From Streptomyces lunaelactis (GTDB taxonomy: Bacteria > Actinomycetota > Actinomycetes > Streptomycetales > Streptomycetaceae): 64,000 bases of DNA. Shown here in pieces: positions 55,226 through 62,868 of this stretch (the first letter of the stretch is position 1; every line of letters starts with the position of its first letter). Where the stretch lies: positions 2,294,001 to 2,358,000 of the forward strand of contig NZ_CP026304.1 in assembly GCF_003054555.1 (NCBI RefSeq). Reading direction: 5' to 3'. Below the pieces are notes generated by a model that was not told the origin of the DNA, made no database searches, and saw only the letters and a program-made list of their open reading frames with translations. A program made the translations under genes and the position numbers.

Positions 55226-56184
55226 AGTTTGTTCTTCTCCGCATTCCTGGCCGGGTCCGTCTGCTCAATGCCCGACGGGATGAAGCCGGTCTGCCCCTTC
55301 TCCGCCAGCTCCTTCAGGTGCTGCTGGTAGCGCTCCGGGGAGACCACCTTGACGTTGAAGAGCATCCGGGAGTGGTCGACGCCGCAGAGCTCGGCGCACT
55401 TGCCCATGAAGGTGCCCTCCCGGTTCGGAGTCACCTCGAAGGAGTTGGTGTGACCCGGGATGACGTCCTGCTTCATCAGGAAGGGGACCACCCAGAAGGA
55501 GTGGATGACGTCACGAGAGGTCAGGATGAACCGGACCTTCTCACCCTTGGGCAGCCAGAGAGTCGGACCCGGGTTTCCGGTCTGCGGATTCCGGGTTCCG
55601 GGGATACCGGCGTCGTAGACGCCTTCGGCACCCTCGGGGAACTGCTTCTGGAACTTGTCCGGGACGGCGTCGAGCTCCTTGGGGACCTCGGCGCCGGTCG
55701 TGGCGTCGCCGTCCAGGTTCTCGATGTAGTTGAAGCCCCAGCTCCACTGGTAGCCGACCACGTTGACCGTGTGGGCAGGCTTTTCGGAGAGGGAGAGGAG
55801 CTTCGACTCATCACGCGCCGTGAAGTAGAAGAGCACCGAAACAATGATGAGCGGAACCACGGTGTACAGGGCCTCGATGGGCATGTTGTACCGGGTCTGC
55901 GGAGGTACCTCCACCTTCGTGCGGCTGCGCCGGTGGAAGATGACACTCCAGATGATCAGACCCCACACCAGCACGCCCGTGGCGAGCGCTGCCGCCCACG
56001 AGCCCTGCCAGAGGGAGAGGATCCGAGGGGCCTCTTCCGTTACCGGGGTGGGCATTCCAAGGCGGGGGAAGTCCTCGTATGTGCAACCAGAGGCGGTCGC
56101 CAGGACCACGCCCACGGTCAGCACCTGGAGCAGCTTCCGCCGCATCGGGCGCCGCGACGAGCGGTCGGAGCCGTTGGGACTCAC
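55222..56184 (-). CDS. ctaC: Cytochrome c oxidase subunit II
   Basis: The 320-residue lipoprotein has a signal peptide (LATASGC lipobox), two transmembrane helices (about residues 58-80 and 105-122) and the CuA domain, with [20 protein letters not shown] and [12 protein letters not shown] (CuA ligands). It accepts electrons from QcrC's heme. I chose the GTG at 56184, six bases after GGAAGG. It heads ctaC-ctaD-ctaF. Confidence 0.96.
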   Translation of the reverse strand: MSPNGSDRSSRRPMRRKLLQVLTVGVVLATASGCTYEDFPRLGMPTPVTEEAPRILSLWQGSWAAALATGVLVWGLIIWSVIFHRRSRTKVEVPPQTRYNMPIEALYTVVPLIIVSVLFYFTARDESKLLSLSEKPAHTVNVVGYQWSWGFNYIENLDGDATTGAEVPKELDAVPDKFQKQFPEGAEGVYDAGIPGTRNPQTGNPGPTLWLPKGEKVRFILTSRDVIHSFWVVPFLMKQDVIPGHTNSFEVTPNREGTFMGKCAELCGVDHSRMLFNVKVVSPERYQQHLKELAEKGQTGFIPSGIEQTDPARNAEKNKL

Positions 56185-56432
56185 GTAGCGCCTTCCCGAG
56201 AGTCTCGGCCCGCGCGGCATGCCGCGGCCGTCTCGTGGTCGGTCGCCGGCCCTGACGCGGGCAGGGGTTTGGATGTTTATGCGGAGCAAACCCTACTGGA
56301 CGCTATTTGGGGTCGCGCGGGGAGGGTGCCCAACGCGCCGCCCGACTCCCCGAAGGGGTGGAATCCCCCTGGAATCCCGGCCTCCGGCGGGCATCTGACG
56401 GGCCCTCCACCTGCGGGGGTTAGCGTTGAGGC

Positions 56433-57860
56433 GTGCCCTACTTCGACGTCGCGTCCTCCGCTCCCCTGCACCCGGTTGCCCGGCAGGCCCTGCAGGCCTC
56501 CCTCGACGAGGGCTGGGCCGATCCGGCCCGGCTCTACCGTGAGGGGCGGCGCGCCAGGCTGCTGTTGGACGCGGCGCGGGAGGCGGCCGCGGAGGCGGTG
56601 GGCTGCCGTCCGGACGAACTCGTCTTCACTCCTTCGGGGACGCGCGCGGTTCACCTCGGAATCTCCGGCGCGGCCGCGGGGCGTCGGCGTGTCGGGCGCC
56701 ACCTGGTCGTTTCCGCGGTCGAACACTCCTCGGTGCTGCATGCGGCTGCCGCCCTGGGGGCGGCGGACGGCGGTGCGGCCGAGAGCGGTGCGGTTGGTCC
56801 GGCCCGTGCGGCCCAGGGCGGTGTGACCGAGGTGCCGGTGGACCGGGCCGGGGCGGTGTCCCCCGCCGCGTACGCCTCCGCCCTGCGCGAGGACACCGCG
56901 CTCGCCTGTCTGCAGTCCGCCAACCACGAAGTGGGTACCGAGCAGCCGGTGGCGCTGGTCGCCGAGGCCTGCCGGGCGGCCGGGGTGCCGCTGCTGGTGG
57001 ACGCGGCGCAGTCGCTGGGCTGGGGCCCGGTGGAGGCCGACTGGTCACTGCTCACGGCAAGTGCGCACAAATGGGGCGGCCCCGCGGGGGTGGGGCTGCT
57101 CGCCGTACGGAAGGGCGTCCGGTTCGCCCCTCAAGGTCCCGTGGACGAGCGGGAGTCGGGGCGGACGGCCGGCTTCGAGAACATTCCGGCGATCGTGGCG
57201 GCGGCGGCGTCGCTGCGTGCGGTTCGGGCGGAGGCGGCGGACGAGGCGGTACGGCTGAGGGCCCTGGTGGACCACATCCGCGCCCGCGTCCCGGAGCTGG
57301 TCCCGGATGTGGAGGTGGTGGGCGATCCGGTGCGCCGGCTCCCCCATCTCGTCACCTTCTCCTGTCTCTATGTCGACGGAGAGACTCTGCTGCACGAGCT
57401 GGACCGGGCGGGTTTCTCCGTCTCGTCGGGTTCGTCGTGCACGAGCAGCACGCTGACGCCGAGCCATGTGCTGCGGGCGATGGGGGTGCTGTCGGAGGGG
57501 AACGTCCGCGTCTCGCTGCCGCTGGGTACGCCGGACGATGAGGTGGAGCGCTTCCTGGAGGTGCTGCCGGGGGTGGTCTCGGCGGTACGGGAACGCCTCG
57601 GCGCGCCCGTGAGCGTGACGGCTGCCGGGCAGGGGGCGTCGCTGGTGGTGGACGCGCTCGGGAAGCGGTGCCCAATTCCGGTGATCGAGCTGGCGAAGGT
57701 GATCGGGGATGTGCCGGTCGGGGGGACGGTGACGGTGCTGTCGGACGACGAGGCGGCGCGGCTGGACATTCCGGCGTGGTGCGAGATGCGGGGGCAGGAG
57801 TACGTGGGCGAGGAGCGGGCGGAGCGGGGGGTTGCGTACGTGGTCCGCCGCCTGGCGTGA
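56433..57860 (+). CDS. Cysteine desulfurase-TusA fusion protein
   Basis: The 475-residue protein has an N-terminal class V aminotransferase domain (residues about 1-390: YFDVASSAPLHP, SAVEHSSVLH, PLLVDAAQSLGWGP, SAHKWGGPAG with the PLP Lys, SSGSSCTSST with the active Cys) and a C-terminal TusA domain (about 395-475) with KRCPIPVIELAKVIGDVP. The Cys in CPIP would receive the persulfide. It would thus deliver sulfur directly. The start is GTG with TAGCGT six bases upstream, so probably leaderless. Length exceeds IscS because of the fusion. Confidence 0.9.
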   Translation: MPYFDVASSAPLHPVARQALQASLDEGWADPARLYREGRRARLLLDAAREAAAEAVGCRPDELVFTPSGTRAVHLGISGAAAGRRRVGRHLVVSAVEHSSVLHAAAALGAADGGAAESGAVGPARAAQGGVTEVPVDRAGAVSPAAYASALREDTALACLQSANHEVGTEQPVALVAEACRAAGVPLLVDAAQSLGWGPVEADWSLLTASAHKWGGPAGVGLLAVRKGVRFAPQGPVDERESGRTAGFENIPAIVAAAASLRAVRAEAADEAVRLRALVDHIRARVPELVPDVEVVGDPVRRLPHLVTFSCLYVDGETLLHELDRAGFSVSSGSSCTSSTLTPSHVLRAMGVLSEGNVRVSLPLGTPDDEVERFLEVLPGVVSAVRERLGAPVSVTAAGQGASLVVDALGKRCPIPVIELAKVIGDVPVGGTVTVLSDDEAARLDIPAWCEMRGQEYVGEERAERGVAYVVRRLA

Positions 57861-57882
57861 CCTTTCCCCTGCCCGCCCCTTC

Positions 57883-57975
57883 CCGTAACTGGGGGCAAGC
57901 CCCCAGACCCCGTACGGCACAATCAAGCCTCGCCGGCGATTGAGGCGCGGGGTCTGGGGCGGAGCCCCGGCAAGG
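57883..57975. repeat. Dispersed intergenic repeat, copy 5
   Basis: A GGGGGCAAGCCCCC hairpin, then GCCTCGCCGGCGATTGAGGC, then GGGGTCTGGGGCGGAGCCCC. It is very like copy 1 and sits between convergent genes. Confidence 0.78.
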
Positions 57976-57986
57976 GCGGTGGCCCC

Positions 57987-58062
57987 GGCTGCTTCAGGTG
58001 GGCACGGCTACTTCAGGTGAGCACGGCTACTTCAGGTGGGCACGGCTACTTCAGGTGGGCAC
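57987..58062. repeat. 19-base tandem repeat, 4 copies, at a convergent junction
   Basis: Four units of GGCTACTTCAGGTGGGCAC (the first and second with single changes) run into the 3' end of the adoK gene. The last unit encodes its final residues HLK and stop; the other three are copies of that end downstream of the stop. Confidence 0.85.
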
Positions 58063-59020
58063 GGACCTCCGACGCCGCCTCGTGGCCGTACGCCTTCGTG
58101 AACCGGTCCATGAAGTGCGCCCGCCGCAGCGTGTACTCCTGCGTGCCCACCGTCTCGATGACCAGCGTCGCCAGCATGCAGCCCACCTGAGCCGCCCGCT
58201 CCAGGCTCACACCCCAGGACAGGCCCGACAGGAAGCCCGCGCGGAACGCGTCGCCGACGCCGGTCGGGTCGACCTTGGCCTCCTCCTCCGCGCAGCCGAC
58301 CTCGATCGGGTTCATACCGACGCCCTCGATGCGGACGCCGCGTGAGCCGAGCGTGGTGACCCGGTGGCCGACCTTGCCGAGGATCTCCACGTCGGTCCAG
58401 CCCGTCTTGGACTCGATGAGCCCCTTCTCGTACTCGTTGGAGAAGAGATAGGTGGCGCCGTCGAGGAGCGTACGGATGTCGTCGCCGCTCATCCGCGCGA
58501 TCTGCTGCGAGAAGTCCGCGGCGAACGGGATGGAGCGGGTCTTGCACTCCTCGGTGTGGCGGAGCATCGCCTCGGGGTCGTCCGCGCCGATCAGGACGAG
58601 GTCGAGGCCGCCGACCCGCTCGGCGACGGACTGGAGCTCGATCTGGCGGGCCTCGCTCATCGCTCCGGTGTAGAAGGAGCCGATCTGGTTGTGGTCGGAG
58701 TCCGTCGTGCAGACGAAGCGCGCGGTGTGCAGGACCTCCGAGATACGGACGGAATCCGTGTCCACGCCGTGCCGGTCGAGCCAGGCGCGGTACTCCTCGA
58801 AGTCGGAGCCGGCGGCCCCGACCAGGATCGGCCCGGTGCCGAGCTGGCCCATGCCGAAGCAGATGTTCGCGCCGACACCGCCCCTGCGCACATCGAGGTT
58901 GTCGACCAGGAAGGAGAGGGAGACCGTGTGCAACTGGTCCGCGACCAGCTGGTCGGCGAAGCGGCCGGGGAAGGTCATGAGGTGGTCGGTGGCGATGGAG
59001 CCGGTGACTGCGATTCGCAC
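58046..59020 (-). CDS. adoK: Adenosine kinase AdoK (PfkB family)
   Basis: The 324-residue PfkB-fold kinase starts MRIAVTGSIATDHLMTFPGR. It has RRGGVGANICFGMGQLG, the anion-hole motif DPTGVGDAFRAGFLSG (catalytic Asp) and TTLGSRGVRI. Its whole sequence strongly resembles mycobacterial AdoK (Rv2202c), which phosphorylates adenosine, unlike generic sugar kinases. I therefore prefer adenosine kinase. The start is GTG at 59020, with AGGAG upstream. It is on the other side of the convergent junction from the cysteine desulfurase fusion. Confidence 0.88.
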   Translation of the reverse strand: MRIAVTGSIATDHLMTFPGRFADQLVADQLHTVSLSFLVDNLDVRRGGVGANICFGMGQLGTGPILVGAAGSDFEEYRAWLDRHGVDTDSVRISEVLHTARFVCTTDSDHNQIGSFYTGAMSEARQIELQSVAERVGGLDLVLIGADDPEAMLRHTEECKTRSIPFAADFSQQIARMSGDDIRTLLDGATYLFSNEYEKGLIESKTGWTDVEILGKVGHRVTTLGSRGVRIEGVGMNPIEVGCAEEEAKVDPTGVGDAFRAGFLSGLSWGVSLERAAQVGCMLATLVIETVGTQEYTLRRAHFMDRFTKAYGHEAASEVRAHLK

Positions 59021-59151
59021 GGCGAGGACGCTCCTGTGGCGGGGTGGCGTTGACAGTTCACGCTACCGGGTCGAGGTACGGGCGCTGAAGTGCGGAAACT
59101 ACCCGATAGTAGCTCTTTTTTCGTGGACCTCCTCGTGCGTACGGTGCGGAT

Positions 59152-59358
59152 ATGACGAAGCACATCGCCCCGCGCGAGTCGCGAGAGTCCGAGTACAGCC
59201 TGGCCCAGCTGCGCGGTGACTGCGCGCGGATGGCTCCGCACTGGGTGGTGCCCGCGGCCGCCGCACCCGCGCGCGTGTCACCGTCCCGTATCCACGGTGT
59301 CGTGGTGCCGGCCGCCTCCGCCCGGCTGATCGACGCGATGTCCGAATACGGCGACTGA
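59152..59358 (+). CDS. Small hypothetical protein, probably leaderless
   Basis: The 68-residue protein has no recognised domain. It is Arg-rich at the N terminus (RESRESEYSLAQLRGD) and Ala/Val-rich in the middle (VVPAAAAPARV). A TACGGT hexamer ends six bases before the ATG, which supports a real leaderless gene. It faces the adoK gene divergently and precedes a membrane protein gene. Confidence 0.55.
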   Translation: MTKHIAPRESRESEYSLAQLRGDCARMAPHWVVPAAAAPARVSPSRIHGVVVPAASARLIDAMSEYGD

Positions 59359-59452
59359 GGCGCGAAGAGGCGCACGGAGGGAACCGCACGCTCCCCCGCT
59401 CCGTCCCATCCGTGCCCCCTGCGGAAGGGGACATGAGACAAGGAGCGATGCG

Positions 59453-60931
59453 GTGAGCAGCACGGAGAACACTCACGACAGCCCCCGCCGCCGGCGTTCC
59501 CCGCTCGCCGTCGCCTCGGTGGCGGTGGCGGTGCTGGTCGCTGGTGGCGGTACGTACTTCGCGACCGCCGGTTTCGGAGGCGGCGGCGACGGCGCGGACG
59601 CCAGGAGCGGTGCGCCGGGTGGCGACGGCAATCCGCCCCCGCTCGCCCTCGACAGCAGCAAGGAGAGCGGGGGGCCGGGCAGCATCGCGCCCGGCGAGCC
59701 CGACCCGAACGGCGGGATCGTCTACCGGGCCGAGGGCAAGCTGCCGGACGGCCCGGACAAGGCCGCCGTCCACCGTACGAAGGGTGTGGTCACCGAGGCC
59801 GAGGTGACCCGGCTGGCGCAGGCGCTCGGCGTGGCGGGCACGCCGCGGCTGGACGGCGCGGCCTGGAAGACCGGGGCCGAGAAGGACGGCTCGGGTCCGA
59901 TGCTCCAGGTCAACAAGCAGGCGCCGGGCACCTGGACGTTCGCCAGGTTCGGCGCTTCGCCGGGCGGTGACAACTGCCTGAAGGGCAAGGAGTGTCCGGC
60001 GCGCGGTGGGACGGCGAAGACCGGCGAGGGCCCGGCGGTGAGCGAGGAGGCCGCGAAGAAGGCCGCATCGCCCGTACTGAAGGCCGTCGGCCAGAGCGAC
60101 GCCGATCTGGACGCGCGCCAACTGATGGGCGCGGTACGGGTCGTGAACGCCGATCCGTTGGTCGGCGGGCTGCCGACGTACGGCTGGACGACCGGGATCC
60201 AGGTCGGCGCGGACGGTCAAGTGGTCGGCGGCAGCGGGCAGTTGAAGAAGCCCGTGAAGAGTGACGAGTATCCGGTGCTCTCGGCCCAGGAGGCGCTGGC
60301 GCAGCTGAACAAGGCCGGTGAGGACGCGGGCCCGATCGGGATCGGCGGCTGCGCCACGGCGGTGCCGCTGGAGGGCGAGAAGAAGCCGGAGGGCGAGCAG
60401 AAGCCGGCCGCGCCGTGCGAGCCGAAGAGCAGGGCGACCGGTCCTGAGCGGCTGGCGGTCGGCAAGGCGGTCTTCGGGCTGGCCGCGCGGTACGTGGACG
60501 GGCAGCAGGCGCTCGTACCGTCGTGGCTGTTCGAGGTGGTGCCGCGGGGCGGCGCCCAGCCGTTCACGGTCACCCAGCTCGCGGTGGACCCGGAGTTCCT
60601 GGCGAAGAGCAGCCCGCCGGAGCAGAGCATCAAGCCGACCGAGCCGCCCACGGACCCGGCGGCGCCGTCCGAGCGGCGCATCCAGTCGTACACGGCGGAC
60701 GGGAAGGTCCTGTCCGTGACGTTCTGGGGCGGGGTGTGCAGCAACTACGCGGCGACGGCGACCGAGAGCGGCAGTCAGGTGAAGGTGCGGATCTCCGAGA
60801 CGAATCCGGACCCGAAGAGGGTCTGTATCGCCATCGCCAAGGAGCTGACGGAGAAGGTGACGCTGGAGCGGCCGCTGGGCGACCGCAAGGTCGTGGACGC
60901 GGCGACGGGCGAGGCCGTGCCGCGGAACTAG
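59453..60931 (+). CDS. Membrane-anchored hypothetical protein
   Basis: The 492-residue protein has one N-terminal transmembrane helix (residues about 16-40, PLAVASVAVAVLVAGGGTYF) after a short Arg-rich cytoplasmic tail, then a large extracellular region rich in Gly and Pro. No domain is recognised. Cys pairs (DNCLKGKECPA, GGCATAV, GVCSNY, RVCIAI) could form disulfides. The GTG at 59453 has GGAG seven bases upstream. In mycobacteria a membrane protein gene (Rv2203) also lies between adoK and erpA. Confidence 0.78.
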   Translation: MSSTENTHDSPRRRRSPLAVASVAVAVLVAGGGTYFATAGFGGGGDGADARSGAPGGDGNPPPLALDSSKESGGPGSIAPGEPDPNGGIVYRAEGKLPDGPDKAAVHRTKGVVTEAEVTRLAQALGVAGTPRLDGAAWKTGAEKDGSGPMLQVNKQAPGTWTFARFGASPGGDNCLKGKECPARGGTAKTGEGPAVSEEAAKKAASPVLKAVGQSDADLDARQLMGAVRVVNADPLVGGLPTYGWTTGIQVGADGQVVGGSGQLKKPVKSDEYPVLSAQEALAQLNKAGEDAGPIGIGGCATAVPLEGEKKPEGEQKPAAPCEPKSRATGPERLAVGKAVFGLAARYVDGQQALVPSWLFEVVPRGGAQPFTVTQLAVDPEFLAKSSPPEQSIKPTEPPTDPAAPSERRIQSYTADGKVLSVTFWGGVCSNYAATATESGSQVKVRISETNPDPKRVCIAIAKELTEKVTLERPLGDRKVVDAATGEAVPRN

Positions 60932-60969
60932 GGCCTCTCGTTTGGATCGTGCCGGGCTCGTACGACGAA

Positions 60970-60999
60970 GGCGGCGGTTCCGGAATCGGGACCGCCGCC
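60970..60999. terminator. Two-way terminator between convergent genes
   Basis: GGCGGCGGTTCC and GGGACCGCCGCC pair over 12 bases (one T-G pair) around a 6-base loop. It lies between the membrane protein gene and erpA. Confidence 0.8.
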
Positions 61000-61018
61000 T
61001 ATCGTCTGGGCTCAGCTT

Positions 61019-61375
61019 TTAGCTGAAGGAGTCGCCGCACGCGCAGGACCCGGAGGCGTTCGGGTTGTCGATCGTGAAGCCCTGCTTCTCGATCGTGTCG
61101 ACGAAGTCGATGGAGGCACCGCCCAGGTACGGGGCGCTCATCCGGTCGGTGACGACCTTGACGCCGCCGAAGTCCTTGACGACATCGCCGTCGAGCGAAC
61201 GCTCGTCGAAGAACAGCTGGTAGCGCAGGCCCGAGCAGCCGCCGGGCTGAACGGCGACGCGCAGCGCCAGGTCGTCGCGGCCTTCCTGCTCCAGCAGGCC
61301 CTTGACCTTGGCCGCGGCGGCGTCGGACAGGAGGATGCCGTCGCTCACGGTGGTGGTCTCGTCCGATACGGACAT
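61019..61375 (-). CDS. erpA: Iron-sulfur cluster insertion protein ErpA (A-type carrier)
   Basis: The 118-residue A-type carrier has the three conserved Cys: GGCSGLRYQLFF and, at the C terminus, GSCACGDSF. It carries Fe-S clusters to apo-proteins; nadA, whose product is a [4Fe-4S] enzyme, is divergent next door. The ATG at 61375 has GGGAGA seven bases upstream. Confidence 0.94.
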   Translation of the reverse strand: MSVSDETTTVSDGILLSDAAAAKVKGLLEQEGRDDLALRVAVQPGGCSGLRYQLFFDERSLDGDVVKDFGGVKVVTDRMSAPYLGGASIDFVDTIEKQGFTIDNPNASGSCACGDSFS

Positions 61376-61530
61376 CTGCTTCTCTCCCGGGTTGTACGGA
61401 CACTGCTTGCCGACGATTGCAACCGGCGTGGCCGCGGATTCATTCCGGGCCGAGGACATGTCGTTCCCTTTCATGCTCGCACACCCGGCCACGAGGAGGC
61501 ACTGGCCTGTGGACGGGGGTGCGTCACATA

Positions 61531-61582
61531 GACGCTATGGCCATCGTCAAAGTGACGTGAAGCAGTTATGATAGATAGCGTC
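61531..61582. promoter_or_regulatory. Paired GACGCTAT / ATAGCGTC sites before nadA
   Basis: Inverted 8-base half-sites lie at 61531-61538 (GACGCTAT) and 61575-61582 (ATAGCGTC), with TATGATAGAT, a possible -10, next to the second. They lie in the 252-base divergent erpA/nadA region. A NAD-responsive regulator is possible; the site is not a match I can confirm. Confidence 0.4.
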
Positions 61583-61627
61583 AAACAGACGAGAAGGTCC
61601 CGCTGCAGAAAAGAGAGGGTGCGTGTC

Positions 61628-62809
61628 GTGACCACCGCCCAAGCCCGCCCGGAGCTCGACGTCCAGCCGACGCCGCTCGCCCTGCTGCTGCTCGGCCGCG
61701 AGGCCGACCCCAGGAGCGAGCGCGGCGTGGAGTGCCCCGGCGATCTGCCCTCCCCGTCCGACCCGGACCTGGTGGAGCGTGCTCGTGCAGCCAAGGAGAA
61801 GCTCGGGGACAAGGTCTTCGTCCTCGGGCACCACTACCAGCGCGACGAGGTCATCCAGTTCGCGGATGTCACCGGGGACTCCTTCAAACTGGCCAAGGAC
61901 GCGGCCGCGCGTCCGGAGGCCGAGTACATCGTCTTCTGCGGTGTGCACTTCATGGCCGAGTCCGCGGACATTCTGACCTCGGACGACCAGAAGGTCGTGC
62001 TGCCCGACCTGGCGGCCGGCTGCTCGATGGCCGACATGGCGACGGCCGAGCAGGTCGCGGAGTGCTGGGACGTACTGACCGAGGCCGGCATAGCCGAGCA
62101 GGTCGTGCCCGTCTCGTACATGAACTCCTCCGCTGACATCAAGGCGTTCACCGGCAAGCACGGCGGGACGATCTGCACCTCGTCGAACGCGAAGCGCGCG
62201 CTGGACTGGGCCTTTGAGCAGGGCGAGAAGGTGCTGTTCCTGCCGGACCAGCACCTGGGGCGCAACACCGCGGTGCGGGAGATGGGGATGACGCTGGAGG
62301 ACTGCGTCCTCTACAACCCCCACAAGCCGAACGGCGGGCTGACCGTCGAGCAGCTGCGCAACGCGAAGATGATCCTGTGGCGCGGGCACTGCTCGGTGCA
62401 CGGTCGCTTCTCGCTGGACTCGGTCAACGACGTGCGGGAGCGGATTCCGGGCGTGAATGTGCTCGTCCACCCGGAGTGCAAGCACGAGGTCGTGGCGGCG
62501 GCGGACCATGTCGGCTCGACGGAGTACATCATCAAGACGCTGGAGGCGGCCCCGGCCGGCTCCAAGTGGGCGATCGGCACCGAGCTCAACCTGGTGCGCC
62601 GGGTCGCCGCGGCCCACCCCGACAAAGAGGTCGTCTTCCTCGACAAGACGGTCTGCTTCTGCTCGACGATGAACCGCATCGACCTGCCGCACCTGGTGTG
62701 GGCGCTGGAGTCCCTGGCCGAGGGGAATCTGGTCAACCGCATCGAGGTCGACAAGGAGACGGAGAGCTTCGCCAAGCTGGCGCTGGAGCGGATGCTGGCG
62801 CTCCCGTAG
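61628..62809 (+). CDS. nadA: Quinolinate synthase
   Basis: The 393-residue enzyme condenses iminoaspartate and DHAP to quinolinate for NAD synthesis, using a [4Fe-4S] cluster. It shows VFVLGHHYQRDEVIQFADV, VHFMAESADIL, the first cluster Cys in AAGCSMADMA, VHPECKHEVV and TVCFCSTMNRIDL. I chose the GTG at 61628, eight bases after AGAGGG; a GTG at 61619 is the alternative. It is divergent from erpA. Confidence 0.95.
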   Translation: MTTAQARPELDVQPTPLALLLLGREADPRSERGVECPGDLPSPSDPDLVERARAAKEKLGDKVFVLGHHYQRDEVIQFADVTGDSFKLAKDAAARPEAEYIVFCGVHFMAESADILTSDDQKVVLPDLAAGCSMADMATAEQVAECWDVLTEAGIAEQVVPVSYMNSSADIKAFTGKHGGTICTSSNAKRALDWAFEQGEKVLFLPDQHLGRNTAVREMGMTLEDCVLYNPHKPNGGLTVEQLRNAKMILWRGHCSVHGRFSLDSVNDVRERIPGVNVLVHPECKHEVVAAADHVGSTEYIIKTLEAAPAGSKWAIGTELNLVRRVAAAHPDKEVVFLDKTVCFCSTMNRIDLPHLVWALESLAEGNLVNRIEVDKETESFAKLALERMLALP

Positions 62810-62826
62810 CCCTTGCGGGGGCCGGT

Positions 62827-62864
62827 ACGACGAGAGGGCCCCAGCCACGGGGCCCTCTCGTCGT
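62827..62864. terminator. Two-way terminator between nadA and the RND gene
   Basis: Perfect 16-base arms (ACGACGAGAGGGCCCC and its complement) surround a 6-base loop. It is 17 bases after the nadA stop and 4 bases after the RND gene stop on the other strand. Confidence 0.9.
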
Positions 62865-62868
62865 CAGG

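Noticed and set aside
57883..58062. Insertion sequence remnant
   Set aside because: Repeats here are an intergenic hairpin element and a tandem duplication; no transposase fragment or target-site duplication is visible.
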